Made by a program: the position numbers and the translations under genes | Assembly (NCBI GenBank): GCA_947589015.1 | Contig: CANPZF010000011.1 | Coordinates: 1 to 57,088 of the forward strand | Source: an uncultured Clostridia bacterium | GTDB taxonomy: Bacteria > Bacillota > Clostridia > TANB77 > CAG-508 | DNA: 57,088 bases | Direction: 5' to 3' | Shown here: positions 28,221-38,769 of the stretch, piece by piece | Numbering within the stretch: the first letter of the stretch is position 1 | Layout of the letters: every line of letters begins with the position of its first letter | Notes under the pieces: model-generated | The model's database searches: none | The model's input: only the letters and a program-made list of their open reading frames with translations | Told to the model about the DNA's origin: nothing

Positions 28221-29259
28221 TATTAAGTTCCCCTTTCAAATATAATTTATATGCAAAATAAATTGATAACATTGCAAATATAATACTTCCAACAAGTATG
28301 AAATTATTATTAATTGTTATATCCATGAAGCAAATTAAAAAACCTATAAATAAAAACATTGTATTTAGTCCTACAGCGCATGCTATTTTTTTAGAAAGTG
28401 TATTTTCCAAAATTGTTAATGTAATTGACATTGGAACATTAAATAATAAAATTCCAATATATGCAAACATATGAATATTATAGCCAAGAATTAAGAATAT
28501 TATTGAACACCCAAGTGAGGTTAAAGCAACTTTAAGCAATCCTAGTTTGTCTGCTAAAAAACCTCCAAATGCTTTTCCAATCACAATTGATATTGTATAT
28601 ATAAATCCTAAAATAAATCCACTTTTCCAATTATATATAATTGCATTCCCTCCAATAGATCTTACTATAATTGATAAGCCAATCAAAATAACTATTAGTG
28701 CTATACTAAAATTATCAAATCTTTCATTCTTATTTTTTTCTAGTCCTTTATTTATTTCTCGTTTTTGTACTAAAAATAATAAAAATATTGACAAAATAAT
28801 TAGAATTATTGGTAAATATGTAGTTATTAATTCATCATGGAATGTTGTTCCTAAAAATATCCCTAAAGCTCCAGGAGCCACAAATAAGCCATTTAAAAAA
28901 GCTTTTCTTTCCGATACACTATAAATATTAACTCCACCCTCTAAATGAAATAGTGCATTTCCAATTCCTACAATAGCTGCAATTATAAATACATTATCAA
29001 AACTAATTAAATAACAAAGTCCTATAAGACACAGTCCTATTATTGCAATATATTTATAAACTTTAAACTTATCTAGCATATATCCTAGTGGAACTTGAAA
29101 AGCAAAAGCAAAAAAATTATATATAATCATTGCAGTAAAAAATTCACTATCTGTATTTGCAATATGTGGTAATTTGCCTAATATAAAAATCGCACATACA
29201 AAATCCACTATAAAATGACATAAACTATATATTAATACAAATCCAATTTTGTTTTTCAT
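28207..29259 (-). CDS. MFS-type transporter
   Basis: A 350-aa protein with about 11 or 12 hydrophobic helices and the weak MFS loop signature QVPLGYMLDKFKVYKY between helices 2 and 3, repeated loosely as FGGFLADKLGLLKV. Substrate is unknown. It is the first gene of a three-gene overlapping operon with two small membrane proteins, so these may be accessory subunits. Confidence 0.75.
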   Translation of the reverse strand: MKNKIGFVLIYSLCHFIVDFVCAIFILGKLPHIANTDSEFFTAMIIYNFFAFAFQVPLGYMLDKFKVYKYIAIIGLCLIGLCYLISFDNVFIIAAIVGIGNALFHLEGGVNIYSVSERKAFLNGLFVAPGALGIFLGTTFHDELITTYLPIILIILSIFLLFLVQKREINKGLEKNKNERFDNFSIALIVILIGLSIIVRSIGGNAIIYNWKSGFILGFIYTISIVIGKAFGGFLADKLGLLKVALTSLGCSIIFLILGYNIHMFAYIGILLFNVPMSITLTILENTLSKKIACAVGLNTMFLFIGFLICFMDITINNNFILVGSIIFAMLSIYFAYKLYLKGELNNEKN

Positions 29260-29376
29260 TATTACTCCTCGTATATTTTATTTTTATGAAGTGTCTTTTT
29301 TTTCAAAATATTTAAATTAATTATTTTTTCAAAAAAAACTTACGAAACTCTTAAAAGTTCATAAGCTATCTTAATT

Positions 29377-29452
29377 TGGAGCCAATAGCCAGAATCGAAC
29401 TGGCGACCTACAGGTTACGAATCTGTTGCTCTACCAACTGAGCTATATTGGC
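29377..29452 (-). tRNA. tRNA-Thr (anticodon CGT), CCA encoded
   Basis: On the minus strand the acceptor stem GCCAATA/TATTGGC pairs, the D-arm is AGCTCAGTTGGTAGAGC and the anticodon loop TTCGTAA gives CGT (reads ACG, Thr). The T-arm is GCCAGTTCGATTCTGGC, then T and CCA. The bottom anticodon-stem pair is A-C, a minor oddity. Confidence 0.95.
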
Positions 29453-29779
29453 ATTTCTTTCTTGTATTTCAGTATATTTGGCAAACTTTTACTATTACAT
29501 TTCAGTTGTGCATTTTTTCTTTATTCCCAATAAAATGGTTGTCAAAAATTTATCAAAACATTTATTAAATTACTAAAAAATATGTTACACTATTTTTATA
29601 TTTTTGTCAATTATCTTTTGTTTTTAATTTCGGTATTTTTTCCATATAATCGTTTTTAACATTAGTTTAATATATTATGTTAATTTTACTCATAAAAAAA
29701 GTTGATACATTAGTATTATAAGTCAGATTATATTTTGTAACTCAAATACCAATATATCAACTATTTTAAGGAGAAATAT
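29453..29779. other. Intergenic region with a possible solo end of the palindromic element and a hairpin
   Basis: No gene is visible. TTTTTAATTTCGGTATTTTT at 29621-29640 closely matches the outer end of the palindromic elements (TTTTTAAGTTTCGGTATTTT), so it may be a remnant. A hairpin (GTTGATACATTAGTATT 29701-29717 with AATACCAATATATCAAC 29745-29761) sits near the end of the next gene and could be its terminator. Confidence 0.5.
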
Positions 29780-31345
29780 TTATTTAAATCTTTTTCCTTT
29801 ATGCTTCTTTGCATTTTTTATTTCAGTTATATCATCATAACTATTTTCTTCATATTCTTGTTCTTCTTGTATTTCATTATTAATATCTTCATCTTCCTGC
29901 ATATCATCTTGATACTCATCATTTTGATACTCATCATCTATTTCATTATCTTCTTGATAATTATCATTTTCTTCTTTATATGTATCTAAATTCATTGAAT
30001 CATAATCATTATAATCTTCTTCGTCTTCTTCATCATCTTCTAAATAAGGAACATTACTGTCATAACCTTTAAATGCCACATTATTTGTTTTTCTATTTTT
30101 TATTATAATAGCTACTATAAGAATTATTACCAATAAAGCTCCTATGATACCTATTAATATTACTTTTTTATTTTTTTCTTGTTGTTCTTTTTCTCTTGCT
30201 ATTGCTTCTTCATCTACTAAACTCTTATTTACTGTTATTTGATATGTTGCTACATTTTTTCCTTCTGCACTTGAAACTAATATTGTTATTAAATTTTCTC
30301 CCTCTTGCAAATCTTTATTTCCAACAATTTCTACAACATAACTTTCATTATTAGCTTTAGCTGATATTTCAAGCTCTGTTGCCTCTCCTATATATTCAAC
30401 AGTATATTCATAAATATCATTCTTAAAACTTGGGCTTAAAGTTACTCCTTGTATTTTTAATTCTGTCAATCCTTCTTTTTCTTCGTTTTGCTCTACTCCA
30501 TTATTATCTGTTTCATTATTTTCTGTTGCATTTTCCTCAGCTTTTTTATTTTCTTCATCTTTAGTTTCATTTTTTTCATCTTCACTTTTACTATCTGCTG
30601 CTTCTCTCTTTACATTTACTGTATAAGTTTTTTTAGTAGTACCATCTTCTGCTGTGACAGTTACACTTAAAGCATTATTTCCTTCTTTTAAGCTCTTTTT
30701 TCCTGTACCTGATACTGTTGCTTTAGAATCTTGTGCATAAGCGTACACTTCAACTGTTTCAACATTATTAGGTACTGTTGTACTATAATTTGTTGTTCCT
30801 GATTTAAATCCTTTAAAATCATTAGGTTTTATTCCAAAATCTCTTAAATTTGCATTGTTAGATTTTGCTGTTTCTTTTTTTGAAGGTTGTTCTGGTGTTT
30901 CAGGAGCAGGATTAGTCGTTGCTGGTGTCTCTGGTGTTGTTGTTGCCGTTGGATTTACAGTTATCGTTGAAGTGTTTGTTGTTCCATTAACATTAAATGT
31001 AACTGTATATTTCGTAGTTATTGTTACATTTGGTACTCTAAATGTATATGTTCCAAGAGTTCGTAATCCATTTCCTAATCCAGCATAAGAAATTGCTCCT
31101 GTAGAAGAATTAACTGCTGCACTATCACTACCTGCAGAACATCCCAAATAGGTTAATCCACTATATCCTGTAAGTCTTAATTCATATTCTTGCAACGCAT
31201 CACTAGATGAAACTGTTATTGATGCAGTTCCTCCTGATGTAGTAGTTGGATCATTACTTGAAAATGCTGCATTTACCTTTTTAGTTAATATCATCAACGT
31301 CAAAATAACAAATATCGACATTATTTTAAAAATTTTTTGTTTCAT
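29780..31345 (-). CDS. Cohesin-like/cadherin-like beta-sandwich surface protein with a membrane anchor
   Basis: A 521-aa protein. The signal peptide (1-27) is followed by a beta-sandwich at about 28-130 (GGTASITVSSSDALQEYELR, AISYAGLG, YTFRVP), which resembles a short cohesin-type domain. Then come a Thr/Pro linker and two cadherin-like beta-sandwich repeats (about 168-245, YSTTVPNNVETVEVYAY; and 290-375, YEYTVEYIGEATELEISA). A membrane helix lies at about 392-412, followed by a very acidic tail of about 110 residues. It is 20 bp downstream of the dockerin-bearing glucosaminidase, so it may display that enzyme. Confidence 0.75.
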   Translation of the reverse strand: MKQKIFKIMSIFVILTLMILTKKVNAAFSSNDPTTTSGGTASITVSSSDALQEYELRLTGYSGLTYLGCSAGSDSAAVNSSTGAISYAGLGNGLRTLGTYTFRVPNVTITTKYTVTFNVNGTTNTSTITVNPTATTTPETPATTNPAPETPEQPSKKETAKSNNANLRDFGIKPNDFKGFKSGTTNYSTTVPNNVETVEVYAYAQDSKATVSGTGKKSLKEGNNALSVTVTAEDGTTKKTYTVNVKREAADSKSEDEKNETKDEENKKAEENATENNETDNNGVEQNEEKEGLTELKIQGVTLSPSFKNDIYEYTVEYIGEATELEISAKANNESYVVEIVGNKDLQEGENLITILVSSAEGKNVATYQITVNKSLVDEEAIAREKEQQEKNKKVILIGIIGALLVIILIVAIIIKNRKTNNVAFKGYDSNVPYLEDDEEDEEDYNDYDSMNLDTYKEENDNYQEDNEIDDEYQNDEYQDDMQEDEDINNEIQEEQEYEENSYDDITEIKNAKKHKGKRFK

Positions 31346-31365
31346 GTTTTACACTCTCCAATTAA

Positions 31366-33072
31366 TTATATGGTTATATCTTCAAGTCCAACAGAACTTT
31401 TTAAAACCATTAATGCATCCTTTGAATTTACTTGCCCATCTTTATTTACATCCATTGCTGTTAAATATTCACCATTTTTACCTATTAGTCCTACACTTTG
31501 TTGTAAAACTTCCAGAGCATCTGCTGAATTAGCTTTTCCATCTCCATTACTATCTCCATGTTTTACAATAGTATATTTATCTTCAACTTTATATCCTGTT
31601 CCAATTATACTTTTCTCATTTTCAAGATATTGACCATTAGCATCTACAATTTTTGCAGAACCACCAAAAGCCTCTAGAATATCTTGTGCTATTACATTTG
31701 GTTTTACATCTATTTTATTATTTGGTTCGTCTATTTTAACTCTATTAGCAATAGGTTCTTCACTTGTATTAACATCACTGTTATTATTATTACTATTAGT
31801 GTTATTGTTTTCCATAACTGGTACTAGATATAGTTTATAAACAGCTTCTGATTCATATGTTTCTCTTGCTGCATATCCTGTAGTTCCATCAGCCTTTCTT
31901 ACTTTATCCCAATAAGTTCCATTTACCTTAGATGTAGCTTTTTCTATTCTTGTAACAAATTCATCCTTAGAAAGCCAACCAACTGTAATACTTCCATTAG
32001 GTGCATCTCTTAGTCTTAATGTACTATCTACATTTACTTTTACTACATCACTTGTAACTGTTGTTTCTCCATTACTATTTGGTCTTACACAAATGCTACT
32101 TGGCATATTTCTATATACCGGAATAATAAATGTGTGAGAAGATGCAACTGCACCTATATCAATATATGTATTTCTTAAAGTTGTTCCTTCATTCTGTGCT
32201 GCTAAAATATTTTGCATATATTGATGCCAATACAATCCACTATTTGCAATTTCAACATCAAATTTTTGCAAATATAAGGTATTTTGTCCCTTTTTTATAT
32301 ATTCTTTTGCTAAAAAATTAATTCCACCATTAATTCCAGCTTCTAAAGTATTCCATCCTTGTTTTCTTGCATATTCTATACCATTGTTTATAATTTGTTG
32401 TGAAGTATTTCCTGTTGCTCCAATATTAAATGGATTATAATATCCACTTGCTCCTGAAGTTAAAGCTGAACCTGATTTTCCTTGTTCTTGAATTAATCTT
32501 GCAATTATATAATATGGATTTATATTATTATTTTGTCCAGCCCTTATTATTGCTCCTGCATTTCCTTGTAAAAAAGTTCCATTAATCATCGAATTAACCG
32601 TATTTTCATCACATCCATTATATGTTAATTCTTCAAATTGAAATATGTCTGATACGTTTAAAGAGTTTCTTGGATCCATCATATATTTAATAGCATTTTC
32701 AGAAGCACAACGCCAGCTTCCATTATCATATTTTCTGTCCCCACATATTGGGCAAATCCATTCTCCTTGATAAGTATTGTTTTTATATACTAAATTTCTT
32801 GGTGAAGCTCCATGTCCTGTATATTCATTTGCAATTACTTCATTCCAATCTAAATCAGTATATAAAATTTTAAAATTCCAATTTGGATATTTAGTTTTTA
32901 GTTCTTGTATTTTAGCTTTTACTCCTGGATATTCGGCATCATTTAAATTTTCTATGTTAGTATCTACTATTTGATTAACCGCATAAGAATTAATATTACA
33001 TAAAATTAGTACATTATATGCAATAATTGTTAGAATTATTATAAAGAAAAAACTTTTTCTTAACTTTTCCAT
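31366..33072 (-). CDS. Secreted glucosaminidase with SH3-like and dockerin domains
   Basis: A 568-aa exported peptidoglycan hydrolase. The signal segment is at 1-31. The N-terminal region has a Cys pair (WICPICGDRKYDNG). Residues about 165-300 are a glucosaminidase/LytD-type domain (YIIARLIQEQGKSG with the catalytic Glu, YYNPFNIGATG). Residues about 345-405 form a bacterial SH3-like domain (STLRLRDAPNGS). The C-terminus has two dockerin-type calcium loops (GDSNGDGKANSADALEVLQQ and DVNKDGQVNSKDALMVLKSS). It is the first gene of a pair with the cohesin-like anchor protein. Confidence 0.85.
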   Translation of the reverse strand: MEKLRKSFFFIIILTIIAYNVLILCNINSYAVNQIVDTNIENLNDAEYPGVKAKIQELKTKYPNWNFKILYTDLDWNEVIANEYTGHGASPRNLVYKNNTYQGEWICPICGDRKYDNGSWRCASENAIKYMMDPRNSLNVSDIFQFEELTYNGCDENTVNSMINGTFLQGNAGAIIRAGQNNNINPYYIIARLIQEQGKSGSALTSGASGYYNPFNIGATGNTSQQIINNGIEYARKQGWNTLEAGINGGINFLAKEYIKKGQNTLYLQKFDVEIANSGLYWHQYMQNILAAQNEGTTLRNTYIDIGAVASSHTFIIPVYRNMPSSICVRPNSNGETTVTSDVVKVNVDSTLRLRDAPNGSITVGWLSKDEFVTRIEKATSKVNGTYWDKVRKADGTTGYAARETYESEAVYKLYLVPVMENNNTNSNNNNSDVNTSEEPIANRVKIDEPNNKIDVKPNVIAQDILEAFGGSAKIVDANGQYLENEKSIIGTGYKVEDKYTIVKHGDSNGDGKANSADALEVLQQSVGLIGKNGEYLTAMDVNKDGQVNSKDALMVLKSSVGLEDITI

Positions 33073-33203
33073 ATGTTTCCTCCAAATTCTTTAGTTTATT
33101 TATTCCCTTTTTATTTTCGTAATATCATTCAATGGCATTATATCATTCTGTATTTTTTTCGTCAACAAATTTTGTAGTATTTTTTGGTATTTTGTGATAT
33201 AAT

Positions 33204-33284
33204 GGTTACAATTCGCGGTCATGTCAGTTTTTATATTATTGATGTTTCAATAATATAAAAACTGACATGTCTGTGAACTGTAAC
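33204..33284. repeat. Long hairpin upstream of the U32 peptidase gene
   Basis: An inner perfect 23-bp stem (CATGTCAGTTTTTATATTAT ... GA) and an outer imperfect 16-bp stem (GGTTACAATTCGCGGT / CTGTGAACTGTAACT) share one loop of about 4 nt. It begins right after a TATAAT box (33198-33203), so it would form the 5' leader of the U32 mRNA, or is a small foldback element. Confidence 0.65.
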
Positions 33285-33340
33285 TTATAATGCTTATCAT
33301 TCAAATTTGAGTATTTAAATATTCAGATTAGGAGGTTAAT

Positions 33341-35723
33341 ATGATAGAATTATTGTCACCAGTTGGTAATTTTGAATGTCTAAAAGCTGCTGTTCAAAAT
33401 GGTGCTGACGCAGTTTATTTTGGTGCTGATACATTTAGTGCTAGAGCATTTGCCGAAAATTTTAATTTAGAAGATTTAAAAAAAGCAATTACATATGCAA
33501 AAATTAGAGGTGTAAAAACTCATCTAACTTTAAATACACTAATCAAAGATAGTGAATTACCACAAGCTTATGAACTTGCACAAAAAGCATATGAATTCGG
33601 CATAGATGCAATCATTGTACAAGATTTAGGTCTGGCTAAGCAATTAATACATGCATTTCCAGATTTACCTATACATGCTAGTACACAAATGACAATTCAT
33701 AATTTAAATGGTGTTTTACAATTACAAGAACTAGGTTTCAAACGAATTGTTTTATCTAGAGAACTTTCTGCTAATGAAATCGAATATATTTGCAAAAATT
33801 CTAATGTTGAAATAGAATGCTTTATACATGGTGCTCTATGTATTTCTTATTCAGGTCAATGCCTTTTTTCAAGCATGTTAGGAGGACGTTCTGGAAACCG
33901 TGGTGAATGTGCTGGTCCTTGTAGACTTCCTTATGCTTTATTAGAAAATGATAAAAAAATAAATTCTGGCTATTTGCTTAGTACCAAAGACTTATGTGGA
34001 CTTGATTATATCCCATTTCTTATAAATGCTGGAGTTTCTTGCTTTAAAATAGAAGGAAGAATGAAATCTCCTGAATATGTAGCAATTGTTACTAGAATAT
34101 ACAGAAAATATATTGATTTGGCTTTGTCAAATGAAGAATATATAATTGATGAAAATGATAAAAAAGAATTGTTACAAGCTTTCAATAGAGGAATGTGTTC
34201 TTCTCGGTCATCTTTCTCAAGATGCTAATCGCAATCTAATTTTTAAGAAAAAACCTAATAATATGGGATTATTTTTAGGCATTATAGAAAAATATAATAA
34301 AAATAAAGGTTATATTACTTTAAGATTAAAAGAACCTTTATGCATTGGTGATACTATTTCATTAGAAAATGAACCTGGAAGTTACACTGTATCTGAATTA
34401 ATGGATATTCAACATCAAAATATTACTAAAACAGAAATTGGTCAAACTGTTGTTATTGGAAGAATGAAAGGCAATATTAATTTAGGTAATAAAATTTATA
34501 AAATTTCTTCTAAAAATTTGCTTAATTCTGCACGAGAAAGTTATCAAAAAGAACATAAAAAAATACCTTTAAATTGCAAAGTTACAATAAAAAAGAATAT
34601 GCCTATTTCAATTTTAATAACATCTGATACCAATCGTTATCCTTTATACAAAAATATGAAAATAGAACAGGAACTAAATTTTATACCTTTAGAGGCCCAA
34701 AATAAACCTTTAGACAAAGAAACTATAATTAGTCAAATTTCTAAAACTTTTTCTACTCCATTTGAATTTAGAAATATTAGTATAAATTTAGATGAAAATT
34801 TATTTTTGCCTAAATTAAGTATTTTAAATGAATTAAGACGAAATGCTTTAGATGAAGTTGAAAAATATGCAATAAAAAATATACAAAGAAATACACGTAA
34901 CATAAATATTCCAAAAAGTTCTCTAAAAAATAGTTCTAACACAGTAAAAAATAAAAAAGTATCTATTTTATTAAACATTTTAAATTTATCATTTGATTAT
35001 TCCAAATTAGATGGGTTTGACAATATATATATTCCTTTAAGATATTTTGCAAATAAAAAGTATAATAATATAATATCTATTTTAAGTAAAAAATTTAATA
35101 CATATATATACATGCCTACAATAATTAAACTTAATTATAAAAATTTATTTATTTCCAATGTTGAAAAAGCTATAAAGACATATAATATTAAAGGTTTTGT
35201 TATATCTAATATAGGTAATATGCAATTATTAAATGACATTTTTAATGCCTTAAAGTTAGATTCAAAATTTGAAATTATAAGTAATTATACTTTAAATACT
35301 TTTAATAGCCAAACTGCTAATGAATTAGGTTCCCTTGGTATTACTAAATTTACAATATCTCCTGAACTTGATAAAGAAGATATTATAACTTTATGTGCAA
35401 ATACAAACGTAAAAAAAGAACTTATTGTTTATGGAAAGTTACCTGTTTTAAATATGAATTATTGTTTACTTGGTGAAACTAATATATGTTATCCAAATTG
35501 CAAATTAAAATGTTCTAATAATTGTACTTACTATTTAAAAGACCGCCTTAATATGAAATTTAGAATTTTACCTGATAATATTCAAACAGTTTCAACAGTA
35601 TTTAATTGCAAAATTATTAATATAAATCACAATTCATATCCTGTTGATACTATTAGAATTGATATTTTAGATGAAAGTATTGATGATATTTTAATTGCAA
35701 TAAAAAATGCCAATGTTCATTAA
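33341..35723 (+). CDS. U32 family peptidase, split by an in-frame CGG
   Basis: A peptidase/RlhA-like U32 protein, start ATG 33341 after AGGAGG. The first frame has ELLSPVGNFECLKAAVQNGADAV-type opening motifs and the U32 signature (ECFIHGALCISYSGQCLFSS, GGRSGNRGECAGPCRLPY). Codon 289 is CGG (34205-34207); the zero frame stops eight codons later. Skipping C gives GGT and continues NRGMCSS-G-HLSQDANRN and about 500 more residues, including the C-terminal accessory region with Cys-rich CYPNCKLKCSNNC. The joined protein of about 794 aa matches the long U32 form, which carries NRGF-type followed by a Gly-containing motif at this point. Confidence 0.85.
34205..34207 (+). other. CGG recoding site in the U32 peptidase
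   Basis: Zero-frame context TCT-CGG-TCA; skipping C gives GGT-CAT-CTT. The restored Gly lies in the conserved NRG...SxG segment. Confidence 0.75.
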
Positions 35724-35738
35724 AATGTTCTAAATAAA

Positions 35739-35780
35739 AGTTGATATATTAATTTAATATACCAACTTCTATTTTTTTCA
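35739..35780. terminator. Terminator between U32 and RNHCP genes
   Basis: AAGTTGATATATTAA pairs imperfectly with TTTAATATACCAACTT and is followed by CTATTTTTTT. Convergent genes lie on either side. Confidence 0.65.
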
Positions 35781-35794
35781 TATATTTTTAGTTA

Positions 35795-36112
35795 TTAATT
35801 TAATGGATTGCTACTCAATTTTATTATTAAATCCATATTGTCATCTTTTGCAGATTTATTTTTCCTAGTCGCTCCACATTTCTGACATTTAAATACAATA
35901 ACATATCCTTTTTTGTTATCTATTTCTATTCCTATTGGTTTTAAATCTCCATGACATTCCTCTGCTCTATCACCTGGATTTTTATCTACATGTTTAGAAT
36001 GTAAACAATATGGACAATGATTTCTACATGAATATCCTAATTTTGAGACTGCTTTTCCACAATTCTCACATATAAATTCTTCATCAATTTCTGTAAACTT
36101 TCTATCTTTCAT
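35795..36112 (-). CDS. RNHCP domain protein
   Basis: A 105-aa zinc-ribbon-like protein. It has an N-terminal CENCG knuckle, the defining CRNHCPYCLHSKHVD and NPGDRAEECHG segments, and a second CQKCG pair. RNHCP proteins are widespread in Firmicutes and of unknown function, probably nucleic-acid or ribosome related. It is 25 bp downstream of the uridine-kinase-like gene and probably cotranscribed. Confidence 0.9.
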   Translation of the reverse strand: MKDRKFTEIDEEFICENCGKAVSKLGYSCRNHCPYCLHSKHVDKNPGDRAEECHGDLKPIGIEIDNKKGYVIVFKCQKCGATRKNKSAKDDNMDLIIKLSSNPLN

Positions 36113-36137
36113 AATAAAAAATCTGATATAATCCTTT

Positions 36138-37778
36138 CTAATATTTAAAGTCTCCTCCGCCTATAAATTCTTTTAGTAGTGAATTTGTAGGTACATCTTT
36201 TTGTGGAATTTGTTTAAAATATTTTAACATCTTTATTAACTTTCGTGCTTGCGCATATTCTTCGTCTTGTTCTCCTATCTCTTCTAATAACGGCATTATT
36301 ATTTCCTTCAATGCTCCTAACTCATAAATTAAAGATGTGTTAAATATACTATCTGCTTCTTCTTGATATGGAAATATATTTTTATATTCTCCTTTATTTA
36401 CGTTATCCCATGTAGATATAGTTTGCTTTGCACTATATCCTCTAAATTGATAGTCTCTTACTATTCTTCTTACCAATCTAGTATCTGTTGATGAAATCCT
36501 ATTGAATCTATCCATATTAAGAACTGTTAATGCACTTATATATACTTTGTATTTTTGTTCTTTTGGAATTTCACTTGTTAGTTTATCATTTAAACAATGT
36601 ATACCTTCTATTACTAATATTTCATCTTTGGCAAGTTTTAATTTTTTGCCTTTGTATCTCTTAGTTCCCTCTACAAAATCAAATTCAGGCATTTCTATTT
36701 CTTCACCATTTAATAATTTAGTTAAATGTTCATTAAATAATTTCAAATCTATTGCTTCTATACATTCGAAATCATACTTTCCATTTTCATCTCTTGGTGT
36801 TTCACTTCTTTCAACAAAATAATTATCTACAGAAATAGTTACCGGTTTCAATTTATTTAATCTCAATTGAATCCCTAATCTTTGAGCAAATGTAGTTTTT
36901 CCTGATGATGATGGTCCTGCAATTAATACCATTTTTACTTCTCTGTTTTGTGCAATATTATCCGCAATATTAGCTATCTTTTTCTCATGTAATGCTTCAT
37001 CTAACATAATAATATCTTTTATTCTATTTTCTTCTATGGCTTTATTTAATTTATATACTGTATTTACATTTAAAATTTTATGAATATCATCATATTCATT
37101 TAATGCCCATTCTAATTTTTTAGATTGGATTAATTTAGGAAGCTCATATGGTGCATTATGATTTGGATATCTTACTAAAAATCCATCATCATATGGTATT
37201 ACTTCAAATATTCTTATTGCTCCAGTTCTATTGCAAAGAGTTCCATAACAATAATTGTAATATTCTTCGCAATAATACATATATATTTCTTCATTCTGTT
37301 GTAAGTCAAATTGTAGTCTTCCTTTTGAAGTATTTGTTCTTTCATAGAATTCTTTTGCTTCTTGCCTTGTCATTATTACTTGTTTAATTGGTAAATCTTG
37401 CTCTACAATTTTCTTCATTTCATCATTTAATTGTTTTGCAAGTTCTTCTGTTAATGTAAAATTATCACAATCGCAAAACATTGCATTTGTTAGTTGATAA
37501 TTTACTGTCATTTTTATTCCTAGACATACTTTTTCAAATGCTTTTCCCATAATATATATTAGAGTTCTAATATATATTTTCATCCCCTCTTTTGTTGATA
37601 CATCTATTAATTTTACTTCTCCATCTTTTTCTAGGCTATATTCTAAGTTTACATATTCATTATTAAATATTGCTCCTACTACTAAATCTTTGTTATTGTT
37701 TATTTGTTCTTTTAATAAATTGCTTATTGTCTGTCCTTTTATCGCTTGTAAATTTTCACCCTTATAAAGTATATTCAT
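36138..37778 (-). CDS. Uridine-kinase-like nucleoside kinase with N-terminal TGS/ThrRS-like region
   Basis: A 546-aa protein. Residues 1-60 form a TGS-like domain, and residues about 80-200 resemble the threonyl-tRNA synthetase editing region. The C-terminal half is a phosphoribulokinase/uridine kinase domain with the P-loop IAGPSSSGKTTFAQ (about residue 285-298). Then come SVDNYFVER, the base/acid region DFECIEAID, and VIEGIHCLND. This long architecture is common in Clostridia and Bacteroides. The substrate is probably a pyrimidine nucleoside. Confidence 0.88.
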   Translation of the reverse strand: MNILYKGENLQAIKGQTISNLLKEQINNNKDLVVGAIFNNEYVNLEYSLEKDGEVKLIDVSTKEGMKIYIRTLIYIMGKAFEKVCLGIKMTVNYQLTNAMFCDCDNFTLTEELAKQLNDEMKKIVEQDLPIKQVIMTRQEAKEFYERTNTSKGRLQFDLQQNEEIYMYYCEEYYNYCYGTLCNRTGAIRIFEVIPYDDGFLVRYPNHNAPYELPKLIQSKKLEWALNEYDDIHKILNVNTVYKLNKAIEENRIKDIIMLDEALHEKKIANIADNIAQNREVKMVLIAGPSSSGKTTFAQRLGIQLRLNKLKPVTISVDNYFVERSETPRDENGKYDFECIEAIDLKLFNEHLTKLLNGEEIEMPEFDFVEGTKRYKGKKLKLAKDEILVIEGIHCLNDKLTSEIPKEQKYKVYISALTVLNMDRFNRISSTDTRLVRRIVRDYQFRGYSAKQTISTWDNVNKGEYKNIFPYQEEADSIFNTSLIYELGALKEIIMPLLEEIGEQDEEYAQARKLIKMLKYFKQIPQKDVPTNSLLKEFIGGGDFKY

Positions 37779-37875
37779 ATTCTTCCTCCTAAGTTTTAGT
37801 CTTTGTATATTTTAGCGTATATTATGTAATAAGTCAAATTTATTTGGATATACTTATATAAAGGAAGTGATTTTT

Positions 37876-38058
37876 ATGAATTTAGATAGAATTCATTCTA
37901 TTTTAAATAATAAAGAAAAATTTGACGTTTTTTACAATGAAAGACCTGTTTGGATTCAAGGTATTAATAATAATGTTGCTAAAGTTGGATTTATTGACAA
38001 CTTTGAAGAAAAAGATGTGTTTATTGAGGACTTATATGAAAAAGACTTATATAATTAA
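37876..38058 (+). CDS. Small acid-soluble spore protein, SspH-like
   Basis: A 60-aa protein. MNLDRIHSILNNKEKFDVFY and RPVWIQGIN follow the SspH pattern (N-terminal helix, then PVWIQ and a short acidic C-terminal segment). Start ATG 37876 follows AAGGAAGTGA. These minor spore-core proteins are expressed in the forespore. It is monocistronic with its own terminator at 38086-38116. Confidence 0.85.
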   Translation: MNLDRIHSILNNKEKFDVFYNERPVWIQGINNNVAKVGFIDNFEEKDVFIEDLYEKDLYN

Positions 38059-38085
38059 ATAAATTTAAATAATATACTAAATAAA

Positions 38086-38116
38086 ACCAATAAGTATTAA
38101 TAATCTTATTGGTCTT
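38086..38116 (+). terminator. Terminator of the sspH-like gene
   Basis: ACCAATAAG (38086-38094) pairs with CTTATTGGT (38105-38113) and is followed by CTTT. Confidence 0.65.
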
Positions 38117-38257
38117 TAGTAACTTCATTATTCATATATAATTTTTGCATTTCATAAAAAGATTACACATTTTCATATATTATTTTTATATTTTTGCATA
38201 ATCTCAATTTTTAATTCCTTTTTTCCACTAAAATTCTTGATTTTTCAGTAGATTTTT

Positions 38258-38602
38258 TTATTTATCATATTTTTCTAGTCCATTTCTTATGGCTATATTT
38301 ATAAGTTTTGAAATAGATATTCCGTATTTTTCTTTCATTTCATCTAATTTTTTATACATTGATTCCCTGATTATTATTGATCTAGCAACGTTTATTTCGT
38401 TGTCTGTCCTTCTATATATTATTACTTTTTCCTCCATTTCTAAATCATCAATGCATGCATCTATAATTTTGTTTATAGAGGCATCTAGTTCTTTTTCTGA
38501 TATTTCTTTTAGTCTATCGTATAATCTTCCTTCTATTTCAGCTGACTTTTTTATCCATTTTTCTTTTGTCCAAAACCTACTATACCATTCCATTTTATGC
38601 AT
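38258..38602 (-). CDS. Protein with two ribbon-helix-helix-like segments
   Basis: A 114-aa basic protein. Residues about 20-55 (EGRLYDRLKEISEKELDASI, then IDACIDDL) and about 72-112 (RSIIIRESMYKKLDEMKEKY, then ISISKLINIAIRNGL) each fit a strand followed by two helices, as in CopG/Arc-type DNA-binding proteins. The gene is divergent from the DGR operon and separated from its promoter by about 110 bp, so it is a candidate regulator of the retroelement. This role is inferred. Confidence 0.7.
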   Translation of the reverse strand: MHKMEWYSRFWTKEKWIKKSAEIEGRLYDRLKEISEKELDASINKIIDACIDDLEMEEKVIIYRRTDNEINVARSIIIRESMYKKLDEMKEKYGISISKLINIAIRNGLEKYDK

Positions 38603-38711
38603 CTCCTAATTAGCTGACATTCAGCCTTATATATTTTATACATTATCATTATACAACAACTACATGCCAGTTGGAATTACCTTTTATTTCCATTTTGTAA
38701 ACCCCATGAGG

Positions 38712-38740
38712 TTGATTTGTTATTTTTTTTATTTTATAAT
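38712..38740 (+). promoter_or_regulatory. Sigma-A promoter of the DGR operon
   Basis: TTGATT (38712-38717) and TATAAT (38735-38740) with a 17-nt spacer, 29 bp upstream of the msl start. Confidence 0.75.
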
Positions 38741-38769
38741 GAATTATATTTTTGAAAGGATTTGGTATT

